Position numbers and translations under genes: made by a program. 64,000 bases of DNA, taken from positions 186,001 to 250,000 of the forward strand of contig NZ_SELQ01000002.1 in NCBI RefSeq assembly GCF_004145405.1, read 5' to 3'. Source of the DNA: Salipiger sp. IMCC34102 (GTDB taxonomy: Bacteria > Pseudomonadota > Alphaproteobacteria > Rhodobacterales > Rhodobacteraceae). Of the stretch, positions 36,345 to 44,971 are shown one piece after another. The notes beneath the pieces were generated by a model. The model searched no databases. It worked only from the letters and a program-made list of their open reading frames with translations, and had not been told where the DNA came from. Numbering within the stretch: the stretch's first letter is position 1; each line of letters begins with the position of its first letter.

Positions 36345-37541
36345 ATGAACAAGCTGATGCTTGCAACCGCCGCCACGGCACTGATGACGGGCCAGGTCAT
36401 GGCCCAGGAACAGTCCGGCGACGTGAAGATCGGGATCGTGCTGGGTTTCACCGGCCCGCTGGAATCGATCACGCCCGACATGGCCGCCGGGGCCGAGATG
36501 GCGATCGAGGAAGTGAACGCCTCGGGCATGCTGCTCGACGGGGCGAACGTCACCTCGGTGCGCGCCGATTCCACCTGCATCGACGCCGGTGCCGCCACCT
36601 CCGCCGCCGAAGGCCTGATCACCGGCGAGAACGTGAACGCGATCATGGGCGCCGACTGCTCCGGCGTAACCGGTGCCATCCTGCAGAACGTCGCGCGCCC
36701 GAACGGCGTCGTGATGGTCTCGCCCTCCGCCACCTCGCCGGGCCTGTCCACGGCGGAAGACGATGGCCTGTTCTTCCGCACCGCACCGTCGGATGCCCGC
36801 CAGGGTGTCGTCATGACCGAGATCCTGATGGACCGCGGCATCGAATCCGTTGCCCTGACCTATACCAACAACGACTACGGCAAGGGCCTGGCGGATTCGT
36901 TCCAGAGCGCCTTCGAGGAGGCCGGCGGATCGGTGACGATCTCGGCCGCGCACGAGGACGGCAAGGGTGACTATTCCTCCGAGGTGGCCGCGCTGGCCGC
37001 AGCCGGCGGTGAGGTGCTGGTCGTCGCGGGCTACACCGACCAGGGCGGCAAGGGGATCATCCAGAACGCGCTCGACACCGGGGCCTTCGACACCTTCGTG
37101 CTGCCCGACGGCATGGTCGGCCAGCAGCTGGTCGATGACATCGGCGACGGCCTGACCGGGTCCTTCGGCCAGTTCCCCGGCACCGACAGCGAAGGCGCCG
37201 AGATGTTCCAGACCCAGGCCGAGGAAGCGGGCTTCAACGGCACCGGCACCTTCGCGCCGGAAAGCTACGACGCCGCGGCCCTGATCATGCTGGCCATGCA
37301 GGCGGCGGGGTCCAGTCAATCGGCCGATTTCATGGGGTCCGTCATGGACGTGGCCAACGCGCCGGGCGAGGAGATCTTCCCCGGTGAACTGGACAAGGCT
37401 CTAGAGCTGCTCGCCAACGGCGAGGAGATCGACTACGTCGGCGCGACCGCAGTGGAGCTGATCGGCGAAGGTGAATCCGCCGGCAACTTCCGCGAGATCG
37501 AGATCCAGGACGGCGAGATCGTCACGGTCAACTTCCGCTAA
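36345..37541 (+). CDS. LIV-type ABC transporter substrate-binding protein
   Basis: A 398-residue periplasmic binding protein of the HAAT (branched-chain amino acid/amide) family. The signal peptide (MNKLMLATAATALMTGQVMA) is followed by the type I binding fold: KIGIVLGFTGPLES, the hinge strand MGADCSGVTGAI, and YTNNDYGKGLADSF. The ribosome site AGGGAG is strong. The ligand may be an amino acid, amide or related compound. It leads the operon with two ATPases, a small secreted protein and two permeases. Confidence 0.92.
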   Translation: MNKLMLATAATALMTGQVMAQEQSGDVKIGIVLGFTGPLESITPDMAAGAEMAIEEVNASGMLLDGANVTSVRADSTCIDAGAATSAAEGLITGENVNAIMGADCSGVTGAILQNVARPNGVVMVSPSATSPGLSTAEDDGLFFRTAPSDARQGVVMTEILMDRGIESVALTYTNNDYGKGLADSFQSAFEEAGGSVTISAAHEDGKGDYSSEVAALAAAGGEVLVVAGYTDQGGKGIIQNALDTGAFDTFVLPDGMVGQQLVDDIGDGLTGSFGQFPGTDSEGAEMFQTQAEEAGFNGTGTFAPESYDAAALIMLAMQAAGSSQSADFMGSVMDVANAPGEEIFPGELDKALELLANGEEIDYVGATAVELIGEGESAGNFREIEIQDGEIVTVNFR

Positions 37542-37550
37542 GCACGTATT

Positions 37551-37575
37551 GGCCCGGCGTCCTGCACGCCGGGCC
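37551..37575 (+). promoter_or_regulatory. Stem-loop after the LIV binding-protein gene
   Basis: A perfect 9-bp stem (GGCCCGGCG, 37551-37559; CGCCGGGCC, 37567-37575) with a 7-base loop and no T-run sits in the 54-base gap before the first ATPase gene. It probably protects the binding-protein message. Confidence 0.65.
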
Positions 37576-37595
37576 ACCCCATCGGATATTTCCCC

Positions 37596-38378
37596 ATGAT
37601 CGAAGTGCAAAACCTGCGAAAGTCGTTCGGCGGCTTTCACGCCGTCGATGGCGCATCGCTGACCATCCGCGAAGGCTCGATCACCGGGCTGATTGGCCCC
37701 AACGGGGCCGGAAAGACGACCCTTTTCAACGTGATTGCGGGCGTTCTTCAACCTTCGGGCGGCACCGTGCGCATGGGCGGCGACGACATCACCGGCCTGC
37801 CGCCACACGATCTGTTCCACAAGGGCCTGCTGCGCACTTTCCAGATCGCGCATGAATTCTCTTCGATGACCTGCCGCGAGAACCTGATGATGGTCCCCGG
37901 CAACCAGGCGGGCGAGAGCCTGTGGAACACCTGGTTCGGCCGCAAGCGCATCGCGGACGAGGAACGTGCGCTGCGGGCCAAGGCCGACGAGGTGCTGGAG
38001 TTCCTGACCATCACGCATCTGGCCGATCACAAGGCGGGCCAGGTCTCCGGCGGGCAGAAGAAGCTGCTCGAGCTGGGGCGCACGATGATGGTCGACGCGC
38101 GTATCGTCTTCCTCGACGAGGTCGGCGCGGGCGTGAACCGCACGCTTTTGAACACCATCGGCGATGCGATCCAGCGCCTGAACGCCGAGCGCGGCTACAC
38201 CTTCGTCGTGATCGAGCACGACATGGATTTCATCGGACGCCTGTGCGATCCGGTCATCTGCATGGCCGAGGGCAAGGTCCTCGCCACAGGCACGCTGGAC
38301 GAGATCAAGGCCAACGAGCAGGTGATCGAGGCCTACCTGGGCACCGGCCTGAAGAACAAGGACCAGATCCCCGCATGA
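37596..38378 (+). CDS. LIV-type ABC transporter ATP-binding protein (LivG-like)
   Basis: A 260-residue ATPase. Walker A GPNGAGKTTLFN, Q-loop RTFQIAHEF, signature VSGGQKKL and Walker B IVFLDEVGAG are present. LivG-type members carry the C-terminal segment GTLDEIKANEQVIEAYLG seen here. The Walker B region reads DEVGAG rather than the usual DEPAAG, a notable change but with the catalytic Glu kept. A 139-base gap with an 8-bp hairpin (38393-38413) separates it from the next ATPase gene. Confidence 0.92.
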   Translation: MIEVQNLRKSFGGFHAVDGASLTIREGSITGLIGPNGAGKTTLFNVIAGVLQPSGGTVRMGGDDITGLPPHDLFHKGLLRTFQIAHEFSSMTCRENLMMVPGNQAGESLWNTWFGRKRIADEERALRAKADEVLEFLTITHLADHKAGQVSGGQKKLLELGRTMMVDARIVFLDEVGAGVNRTLLNTIGDAIQRLNAERGYTFVVIEHDMDFIGRLCDPVICMAEGKVLATGTLDEIKANEQVIEAYLGTGLKNKDQIPA

Positions 38379-38392
38379 CCCGTGCACACACC

Positions 38393-38413
38393 GCCCCGGG
38401 CCTGACCCGGGGC
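38393..38413 (+). promoter_or_regulatory. Hairpin between the two ATPase genes
   Basis: GCCCCGGG (38393-38400) and CCCGGGGC (38406-38413) form a perfect 8-bp stem with a 5-base loop, 15 bases after the LivG-like stop. There is no T-run. The rest of the gap shows nothing recognisable. Confidence 0.45.
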
Positions 38414-38517
38414 CTCTTCGTCCCATGCAAGACACCGGCCCTGTCGCGGCCATCCCGCCATTCTCATGCGTCGGGTAGCGCGGTCCCGAAACCGGCCCGG
38501 GACGGGAGCCTCCTGCG

Positions 38518-39339
38518 ATGAGCGATGCCTACCAGGACGACCGCGGCAACAAGGACCGCTCGATCACGCGGCCCGGCGGCGGTTCGGCGCGTCCCGTGGC
38601 CAAGGGAGGGCATGCCTCGCCCGCGGAGGCGAGCGCCTTCCTGGTCGGCGAGGCGATGACCGGCGGCTACGGCAAGGGGCCCGACATCCTGCACGACTGC
38701 ACCATCGCCGTGGACCCTGGCGAGATCGCCGTCATCGTAGGTCCCAACGGGGCCGGAAAATCGACCGCGATGAAGGCGATGTTCGGCATGCTCGACGTGC
38801 GGCAGGGCCGCGTGCTGCTGGATGGCGAGGATATCACCGCCCTCACCCCGCAGGACCGCGTGGTGCGCGGCATGGGCTTCGTGCCCCAGACGCAGAACAT
38901 CTTCACCACGATGACGGTGGAGGAGAACCTCGAAATGGGCGCCTTCATCCGGCGCGACGATTTCCGGAACACGATGGCCCAGGTCTACGACCTGTTCCCG
39001 ATCCTCAAGGACAAACGCAACCAGGCGGCGGGAGAGCTTTCTGGCGGGCAGCGCCAGCAGGTCGCCGTGGGCCGCGCGTTGATGACCCAGCCCAAGGTGC
39101 TCATGCTGGACGAGCCGACGGCGGGCGTCTCTCCCATCGTGATGGACGAGCTTTTCGACCGGATCATCGAGGTCGCCCGCACCGGCATCCCGATCCTGAT
39201 GGTCGAGCAGAACGCGCGGCAAGCGCTCGAAATCGCGGACAAGGCCTACGTGCTTGTCCAGGGGGCCAATGCGCATACCGGGACCGGCAAGGAATTGCTG
39301 GCCGATGCCGAGGTCCGCCGGAGCTTTTTGGGCGGATGA
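38518..39339 (+). CDS. LIV-type ABC transporter ATP-binding protein (LivF-like)
   Basis: A 273-residue ATPase with Walker A GPNGAGKSTAMK, Q-loop FVPQTQNIF, signature LSGGQRQQ and Walker B VLMLDEPTAG. It carries about 40 extra N-terminal residues rich in charged and Gly residues before the first strand, unlike standard LivF (about 235); the start ATG is only moderately supported. The last four bases overlap the next small gene (ATGA). Confidence 0.92.
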   Translation: MSDAYQDDRGNKDRSITRPGGGSARPVAKGGHASPAEASAFLVGEAMTGGYGKGPDILHDCTIAVDPGEIAVIVGPNGAGKSTAMKAMFGMLDVRQGRVLLDGEDITALTPQDRVVRGMGFVPQTQNIFTTMTVEENLEMGAFIRRDDFRNTMAQVYDLFPILKDKRNQAAGELSGGQRQQVAVGRALMTQPKVLMLDEPTAGVSPIVMDELFDRIIEVARTGIPILMVEQNARQALEIADKAYVLVQGANAHTGTGKELLADAEVRRSFLGG

Positions 39340-39704
39340 CGTGCCTGGTGGGAAAGCGGCCCTCCGGGGGGGATATTTTTGGCCAGAAGAAGGGGATCCT
39401 CTGCGCCCTGTTTCTCGGTCAGCCGCTGTTGGCCGAAGAGGTGCGCTGCGACCTGGGCGGAGTGGCGCTTGGGTTTGCAGTGGACCGCGCGCAGTTCGTG
39501 GACGGCTATGCGGGCGATCCGCCGCGCCGCAAGGTCTCGCGCGTGCGGCTGGGGGACGAGGACTTCGAGGCCGAGCCCATCGTGATGGGCACCACGCTTG
39601 GATTTCATGGCGCGGGACGGATGTTCCTGCTGCAGGACGGTTCGGGCCGTCTGACGGACATGACCACCAGGGCGGCACTGACCGGCCCTTGCGAGGTAGA
39701 CTGA
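39336..39704 (+). CDS. Small secreted protein of unknown function inside the transporter operon
   Basis: A 122-residue product not matching a family I know. The start ATG overlaps the LivF-like stop; a GTG four codons on is possible. A hydrophobic segment (ILCALFLGQPLLA) followed by EEVRCDLGG looks like a signal peptide with a Cys-containing mature chain of about 85 residues; a second Cys is near the C-terminus, so a disulfide is possible. The N-terminal codons 9-20 fall within a dispersed repeat also found in non-coding positions, suggesting the true start or the leader was reshaped by it. The permease gene begins directly after the stop. Confidence 0.65.
   Translation: MTCLVGKRPSGGDIFGQKKGILCALFLGQPLLAEEVRCDLGGVALGFAVDRAQFVDGYAGDPPRRKVSRVRLGDEDFEAEPIVMGTTLGFHGAGRMFLLQDGSGRLTDMTTRAALTGPCEVD
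39372..39392. repeat. Copy C of the dispersed repeat, inside a coding start region
   Basis: GATATTTTTGGCCAGAAGAAG differs from the copy at 42102-42122 at 3 of 21 positions. It falls within the presumed signal-peptide codons of the small secreted protein. Confidence 0.5.
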
Positions 39705-40715
39705 ATGGATTTCCTGAACGGACTGGTGTTCTTCACCAATTTCGTCGTCATTCCCGCGACCGCCTACGGCGCGCAACTGGCGCTGGGCGCGCTGGGGATC
39801 ACGCTGGTCTACGCGATCCTGCGATTCTCGAACTTCGCGCATGGCGACACGATGGCGTTCGGAACGGCGGTCGCGATCAAGGTGACCGCCGGGTTGGTGG
39901 CGCTTGGGATCACGCTGGGCCCCCTGCCCACCGCGCTGCTGGCGCTGCCCATTGGGATCGTCGTGACAGGGCTCTTGCTGCTGGGCACCGACTGGCTGAT
40001 CTACAAGTTCTACCGTGAACAGAAGGCCAAGCCGGTGATCCTCGTAATCGTCTCGCTGGGGGTGATGTTCGTCCTCAACGGGCTGACGCGGGTCTTCATC
40101 GGCGTGCGGGACATCCAGTTCGCCGACGGCGCGCGGTTCCTGGTCACCGTACGCCAGTTCCGCGATGCGACCGGTCTGGACGAGGGCCTGGCCATTCGCA
40201 CCACGCAGGCGATCACGCTGGTGACCGCGGTGATCGTGATGGTTGTGCTGTTCTGGTTCCTCAACCGCACGCGCACGGGCAAGTCGATGCGCGCCTTTTC
40301 CGACAACGAGGATCTGGCGCTGCTGTCGGGCATCGACCCCGACCGGGTGGTGCGCGTGACCTGGCTGATCGTGGCGGGCCTCGCCACGACCGCGGGCGTG
40401 CTCTACGGGCTCGACAAGTCCTTCAAGGCCTTCACCTACTTCCAGCTTCTGCTGCCGATGTTCGCCGCGGCGATCGTGGGCGGGATCGGCAATCCGCTCG
40501 GGGCCATCGTGGGGGGCTTTCTCATCGCCTTTGCCGAGGTGACGATCACCTACCCGCTCAAGCGCGTGCTGACCTACTGGCTGCCCGACAGCATGGCGCC
40601 CGAGGGCCTCGTGCAACTGATGAGCGGCGACTACAAGTTCGCCGTGAGCTTCATGATCCTGATCATCGTTCTGCTGTTCCGGCCCACCGGACTGTTCAAG
40701 GGGCAATCCATATGA
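39705..40715 (+). CDS. LIV-type ABC transporter permease (LivH-like)
   Basis: A 336-residue inner-membrane permease with about eight helices. It has the family start (GALGITLVYAILRFSNFAHGD), the conserved SDNEDLALLSGID loop that contacts the ATPases, and the GGIGNPLGAIVGG motif. It follows the small gene with no gap and overlaps the LivM-like gene by 4 bases. Confidence 0.93.
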   Translation: MDFLNGLVFFTNFVVIPATAYGAQLALGALGITLVYAILRFSNFAHGDTMAFGTAVAIKVTAGLVALGITLGPLPTALLALPIGIVVTGLLLLGTDWLIYKFYREQKAKPVILVIVSLGVMFVLNGLTRVFIGVRDIQFADGARFLVTVRQFRDATGLDEGLAIRTTQAITLVTAVIVMVVLFWFLNRTRTGKSMRAFSDNEDLALLSGIDPDRVVRVTWLIVAGLATTAGVLYGLDKSFKAFTYFQLLLPMFAAAIVGGIGNPLGAIVGGFLIAFAEVTITYPLKRVLTYWLPDSMAPEGLVQLMSGDYKFAVSFMILIIVLLFRPTGLFKGQSI

Positions 40716-42043
40716 CCGACAGCCTGCGCACCGCTCTCTTCGCCGGCCTCGTGGTCTTCCTGATCGTGAGCACCGGGGTCCTGGACAATTGGAACCTGGC
40801 GCTGATCATCGTGAACTACGGGCTCATCTCGGCGATCATGGCGCTGGGGGTGAACCTGCAATGGGGCCTTGCCGGGCTGTTCAACGTGGGCGTCATGGGG
40901 TTCGTCGCCCTTGGCGGGCTGGCCTCGGTGCTGATCTCGATGCCGCCGGTGCCCGAGGCCTGGGCCGCGGGCGGCGGTCGGGTCCTGGGCGCGCTTGCGA
41001 TCGGCGTGGCGATCATCGTGGCGCTCGTGACGCTTTACAAGCGGACCTCGGGACGGCTGCGGGCGCTGTCGATGGCGGTCCTGATGATCGCGGGGTTCTT
41101 CATCTTCCGCGGGGTGTTCGATGCGGGCGTGGCGGCGATCGAGTCCGTGAACCCGGCCTCGACCGGCTACCTGGGCGGGCTGAACTTCGGCGGCGATTCC
41201 GGGCGCGACTGGCCTTGGATCGTGATCCTCGGCTGGCCCGTGGGCGGTCTGCTGGCCGCCGGGGCCGCCTGGGTCATCGGCAAGACCGCGCTGGGGCTGC
41301 GCAGCGACTATCTGGCCATCGCGACGCTGGGCATCGCCGAGATCATCATCGCCGTCCTCAAGAACGAGAACTGGATGTCGCGGGGCGTGATGAACGTCAT
41401 CGGCCTGCCCCGCCCCGTGCCCTACGAGACCGATCTGCAGGCCGATCCGGGCTTCGTGTCGGCCGCGCAGGACCTGGGCGTGGACGCGGTGACGGCCTCC
41501 ACCATCGCGGTAAAGCTCGCGTACTCGGGGCTTTTCGCGGCCTTCCTGATCGTGCTCCTGATCCTGGCACAGCGTGCGCTGCACAGCCCCTGGGGCCGGA
41601 TGATGCGCGCGATCCGCGACAACGAGGTCGCCGCCGAGGCGATGGGCAAGGACGTCACGCGCCGTCACTTGCAGGTCTTCGTCATCGGGTCGGCGATCTG
41701 CGGGCTTGCGGGGGCGATGATGACCACGCTGGACGGCCAGCTGACCCCTGCGGCCTACCAGCCCCTGCGGTTCACGTTCCTTGTCTGGGTGATGGTCATC
41801 GTCGGCGGATCGGGAAACAATTTCGGGGCCGCGCTGGGTGGCATGCTGATCTGGTGGCTTTGGGTCGCGGTGGGCGAATACGGGCCGGACCTGATGGTCT
41901 GGGCGACCTCCGCCCTCGATCCCGACAATTCGTTCCGGCAGGGCCTCGTCGATTCGGCGCCGCAGATGCGGTTCCTCGTGATGGGAACGGTGCTGTTGCT
42001 GATCCTGCGCTTCAGTCCGCGGGGAATCCTGCCGGAGAAGTAG
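40712..42043 (+). CDS. LIV-type ABC transporter permease (LivM-like)
   Basis: A 443-residue permease, longer than E. coli LivM. Typical segments are GVNLQWGLAGLFNVGVMGF, the long coupling loop RAIRDNEVAAEAMGKDV and the C-terminal GTVLLLILRFSPRGILPEK. An inserted loop of about 70 residues between helices around residue 130-160 and 225-270 accounts for the extra length. It is the last gene of the operon. Confidence 0.93.
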   Translation: MTDSLRTALFAGLVVFLIVSTGVLDNWNLALIIVNYGLISAIMALGVNLQWGLAGLFNVGVMGFVALGGLASVLISMPPVPEAWAAGGGRVLGALAIGVAIIVALVTLYKRTSGRLRALSMAVLMIAGFFIFRGVFDAGVAAIESVNPASTGYLGGLNFGGDSGRDWPWIVILGWPVGGLLAAGAAWVIGKTALGLRSDYLAIATLGIAEIIIAVLKNENWMSRGVMNVIGLPRPVPYETDLQADPGFVSAAQDLGVDAVTASTIAVKLAYSGLFAAFLIVLLILAQRALHSPWGRMMRAIRDNEVAAEAMGKDVTRRHLQVFVIGSAICGLAGAMMTTLDGQLTPAAYQPLRFTFLVWVMVIVGGSGNNFGAALGGMLIWWLWVAVGEYGPDLMVWATSALDPDNSFRQGLVDSAPQMRFLVMGTVLLLILRFSPRGILPEK

Positions 42044-42101
42044 CGCCTGAGCTGCCAGCGTTCCACCGGCGGAGGGTGCGGGACGCCTCGTCGGCGGGGC
42101 A

Positions 42102-42122
42102 GGTATTTCCGGCCAGAAGAAG
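42102..42122. repeat. Copy D of the dispersed repeat
   Basis: GGTATTTCCGGCCAGAAGAAG lies between the LivM-like gene and ssrA. It is flanked on the left by a GGCGGGG run, as is the copy at 39372. The remaining part of the 42044-42186 gap shows no gene. Confidence 0.5.
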
Positions 42123-42186
42123 AAGCTGCGCGGGGCGCTATGGGGTCCGGCGGGGCGAAAAAGGGTGCCGCGGTTCGAGCTGGGTC

Positions 42187-42215
42187 TTGTCAGAGGCAAC
42201 CGTCCCCCCTACCTA
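42187..42215 (+). promoter_or_regulatory. Candidate ssrA promoter
   Basis: TTGTCA (42187-42192) lies 17 bases before TACCTA (42210-42215), just ahead of the first stem of the tmRNA acceptor piece. The -35 is a good match and the -10 is poor. Confidence 0.4.
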
Positions 42216-42219
42216 TGGA

Positions 42220-42529
42220 GTGTCCTTCGGGACTATGGACATAAACGCGCTCGTAATAAGCGGATCGGACCCGGGGGCGGTACCCGGCGGCTCCACCAAC
42301 ATCTGGTCATTTGCCAGCGATGGGGCCGAAACAGGATCGACGAACGTCTAAAGGGGTTTGCTTTGTCCCGGTGAGTTACCACCGTTATCGGTACACATAA
42401 GCTAGTTGCAAATGACAACCATGCTCCGGTCGCGGTCGCAGCGTAAGCTGTGCCCAACACCGAAAACTTAAGCCCTAAGGCTTTGCAGCTTTAGGCGGGG
42501 TTCGCAGGCACCTGGCAACAGAAGCCTGC
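42220..42529 (+). ncRNA. ssrA: Two-piece, circularly permuted tmRNA
   Basis: The gene is permuted as in Caulobacter and other alphaproteobacteria. The acceptor piece comes first: its T arm (CCGGG, 7-base loop, CCCGG) and 3' acceptor strand CGGCTCC end with ACCA at 42295-42298. After a 23-base spacer (42299-42321) the coding piece begins with GGGGCCG (42322-42328), which pairs with the acceptor strand over all 7 positions (one G-U). The tag frame reads ANDNHAPVAVAA, and its TAA sits in the loop of a small hairpin (CGCAGC/GCTGTG). Both outer ends are estimates. It rescues stalled ribosomes with SmpB; sspB is 2.4 kb away. Confidence 0.95.
42408..42446 (+). other. tmRNA tag reading frame (proteolysis tag)
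   Basis: Codons GCA to GCG encode ANDNHAPVAVAA followed by TAA. The VAA end is the ClpX recognition signal and the AND start is the SspB-binding end, as in other alphaproteobacterial tags. Confidence 0.95.
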
Positions 42530-42539
42530 ACTTACCCCG
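42496..42539. terminator. Nested stem-loop at the ssrA/glucosidase junction
   Basis: CGGGGT (42496-42501) pairs with ACCCCG (42534-42539) and encloses a second stem GCAGGC (42504-42509)/GCCTGC (42524-42529). It covers the 3' end of ssrA and the stop codon of the convergent glucosidase gene. With no T-run it could be part of the tmRNA coding piece, a two-way terminator, or both. Confidence 0.55.
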
Positions 42540-44166
42540 TCTTGACCGTGATGACCTGCCAGGGATCGAGCGTGATCTCTCCCTCGAGGATCGCTTGCTC
42601 CTGCGTGAAGAGATCGACACCGGTCGCTGCCAGATCGTCTGGGACTTCGTAAGGCGCGGGACGGGACGAGAAGTTGCCCACGACGGATAGTTCCTCGCCG
42701 TTCAGGCGGCGGGCGTAGGCCATCACCTGGGGGTGCGCCTCGTCGAAGGGGTGGTAGGTGCCGAACCGGATAAGGTCGGAGGTTCTGCGCAACTTCGCCA
42801 GATCGCGATGGCGGGCGAAGACGCCGTCGGGGTCGGCGCGGTCGTCCTCGGCGTTGATGTCGACGTGGTTGGGGTTCACCTCGATCCAGGGGGTGCCGGT
42901 GGTGAAACCCGCCTGTGCGCCGGCGGTCCATTGCATGGGCGTGCGCGCGTTGTCGCGGCCGTTCGCGTTGGCGCCACGGATGAAGGCGTCCGGGTCGATG
43001 CCGCGCTCCGTCTCGATGCGGTAGAAGTTCAGCGTCTCCACGTCGCGGAACTGGTCGATATGGCCGAATTCGACATTGGTCATGCCGATCTCCTCGCCTT
43101 GGTAGATATAGGGCGTGCCCTTCATCAGATGCAGCAGCGTGGCGATGCAGCGGGCGGACGCCACCCGGTGCTGCGCGGAATCGTCGCCGTATTTCGACAC
43201 CGCACGCGGCAGGTCGTGGTTACCCCAGAAGAGCGAGTTCCAGCCGTCCTCGGCGCAGACCTGCTGCCAGGTGTTCAGCGTCCGTTTCAGCCGCGGCAGA
43301 TCGAAGGCGCGGGGGTGCCACTTGCCCTTCCCCGGCTCGTAGCCGTCGAGCACGTGGGCGAACTGGAAGACCATGGACAACTCGCCCCGGTCGCGACCGC
43401 AGTAGAGCAAGGCGTTCTCCGGCGTGGCGCTCCAGGCCTCGCCCACGGTGACCACGTCCCGGTGGGCCAGGGTCTCGCGGTTCATCTCCTGGATGTAGTC
43501 GTGCAGCTTGGGACCGTCGGCGGTGATCCCGGCGTCGATGTCCTTGCCGATGAGGTCGATCACGTCCATCCGGAACCCCGCCACGCCCCGGTCGAGCCAC
43601 CAGTTCATCATCTCGTAGACGTCGCGGCGCATTTCGGGGTTCGACCAGTTCAGGTCGGGCTGCTTGGGATCGAAGAGGTGCAGGTAGTACTGGCCGGTCG
43701 CCTCGTGGAAGGTCCAGGCGGGTCCGCCGAAGTTCGATTGAATATCGCTGGGCGGGCCGCCGTCGGGACCGGGATCGCGCCAGACGTAGTAGTCGCGATA
43801 GGGGGCGTCGCGGCCTTCGCAGGCCGAACGGAACCAAGCGTGCTCGTCCGAGGTGTGGTTGACCACCAGGTCCATGACGATGCCGATTCCCCGGTCGCGG
43901 GCGCCGGCGATCAACCGGTCCATGTCGGCCAGGGTGCCGAATTCGGGGGCGATGTCGCGGTAGTCAGAGATGTCGTAGCCGTTGTCCGCCATCGGCGAGG
44001 CGAAGACGGGGGACAGCCAGACGAAGCCGATCCCCAGGTCCGCGAGGTAATCCAGTTTCGAGATGATCCCCGGTATGTCGCCGATCCCGTCCCCGTTGCT
44101 GTCGCAGAAGCTGCGGGGGTAGATCTGGTAGGCTGTGGCGGATTGCCACCAGGGGGCATCGGTCAT
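42532..44166 (-). CDS. GH13 alpha-glucosidase / oligo-1,6-glucosidase
   Basis: A 544-residue cytoplasmic glycoside hydrolase, family 13. The nucleophile Asp201 (GFRMDVID), acid/base Glu243 (VGEAWS) and stabiliser Asp318 (GNHDLPR) are all present, with the early DLVVNHTSDEHAWF block. The start is the ATG giving MTDAPWWQSATAYQIYPRSF; the longer frame is unsupported. It hydrolyses terminal alpha-glucosidic bonds of maltose, isomaltose or sucrose-like sugars. No aglEFGK transporter is adjacent, so it stands alone here. Confidence 0.93.
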   Translation of the reverse strand: MTDAPWWQSATAYQIYPRSFCDSNGDGIGDIPGIISKLDYLADLGIGFVWLSPVFASPMADNGYDISDYRDIAPEFGTLADMDRLIAGARDRGIGIVMDLVVNHTSDEHAWFRSACEGRDAPYRDYYVWRDPGPDGGPPSDIQSNFGGPAWTFHEATGQYYLHLFDPKQPDLNWSNPEMRRDVYEMMNWWLDRGVAGFRMDVIDLIGKDIDAGITADGPKLHDYIQEMNRETLAHRDVVTVGEAWSATPENALLYCGRDRGELSMVFQFAHVLDGYEPGKGKWHPRAFDLPRLKRTLNTWQQVCAEDGWNSLFWGNHDLPRAVSKYGDDSAQHRVASARCIATLLHLMKGTPYIYQGEEIGMTNVEFGHIDQFRDVETLNFYRIETERGIDPDAFIRGANANGRDNARTPMQWTAGAQAGFTTGTPWIEVNPNHVDINAEDDRADPDGVFARHRDLAKLRRTSDLIRFGTYHPFDEAHPQVMAYARRLNGEELSVVGNFSSRPAPYEVPDDLAATGVDLFTQEQAILEGEITLDPWQVITVKTG

Positions 44167-44267
44167 GGCGTCTCTCCTTTCGGGGAAATCTGTGCACTGA
44201 CTTGCAAAAGTCAAATCAACGGCATCCGGGCTATCAACGCGCACCGATGCTGCGGCAGACTGGGGAC

Positions 44268-44909
44268 ATGTTGCGCGCGTTGATCCTGTCTTTCCTGCCC
44301 CTGCCCGCCCTCGCCTGCGAGACCGCCCTGATGCTGACGGTCGACGTCAGCAACTCGGTCGACGGGGCGGAGTATCACCTGCAGGTCGACGGACTTGCCG
44401 ATGCGCTGAACGATCCCGATATCGTGGACGCCTTGGTGCGCGGGCAATCGGCGATCTCCGTCGTGCAATGGTCGGGACTGGCCGAGCAGGCCGTCACCAT
44501 TCCGTGGACACGCGTACGCAGCGCCGCCGATGTGGCCCGTCTTTCCGAGCGGGCCCGAAGGCAGGAGCGTGCCTTCGTCCTGTCCGGCACGGCCCCGGCG
44601 GATGCGCTGCTCTTCTCGCTGAACAATTTCGCGCCGGTCCTGGATTGTGCCCGGCGGGTCATCGATGTCTCGGGCGACGGGACGCCGAACACGGGCGGCA
44701 ACGTGGCCACGGCGCGCGCCCGGGCCGAGCGCGACGGCATCACCGTGAACGCCATCGCGATCGAACTGATGGGGGTCGCGGTCACGAATTTCTACCGCAA
44801 CCGCGTCATCACCCGCGACGGTTTCGTCGTGACGGCGCGGATGCATCGCGACTATCCGCGCGCGATCCGGGCCAAGATCCTGCGCGAACTGGCGCAGGTG
44901 ATGGGCTAA
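44268..44909 (+). CDS. DUF1194 (VWA-like) secreted protein
   Basis: A 213-residue protein with a short signal peptide (MLRALILSFLPLPALA, cut before CETAL, so possibly a lipoprotein). A von Willebrand A-like fold follows, with the MIDAS-type motif DVSNSVD near residue 27 and the DVSGDGTPNTGGN loop. DUF1194 proteins are common in Rhizobiales and Rhodobacterales and have no known function. In-frame ATGs at 44247 and 44202 are alternatives; 44268 is favoured by the signal peptide. Confidence 0.8.
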   Translation: MLRALILSFLPLPALACETALMLTVDVSNSVDGAEYHLQVDGLADALNDPDIVDALVRGQSAISVVQWSGLAEQAVTIPWTRVRSAADVARLSERARRQERAFVLSGTAPADALLFSLNNFAPVLDCARRVIDVSGDGTPNTGGNVATARARAERDGITVNAIAIELMGVAVTNFYRNRVITRDGFVVTARMHRDYPRAIRAKILRELAQVMG

Positions 44910-44971
44910 GGCCCCCTTTCGCTCGGGGGGGAATGCGGTAAGGTAGAGGGAAATCGACCTAAGGATCCACG

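Noticed and set aside
40789-42351. 520-codon rightward ORF running into ssrA
   Set aside because: Out of frame with the LivM-like gene, and its end lies in a confident tmRNA gene.
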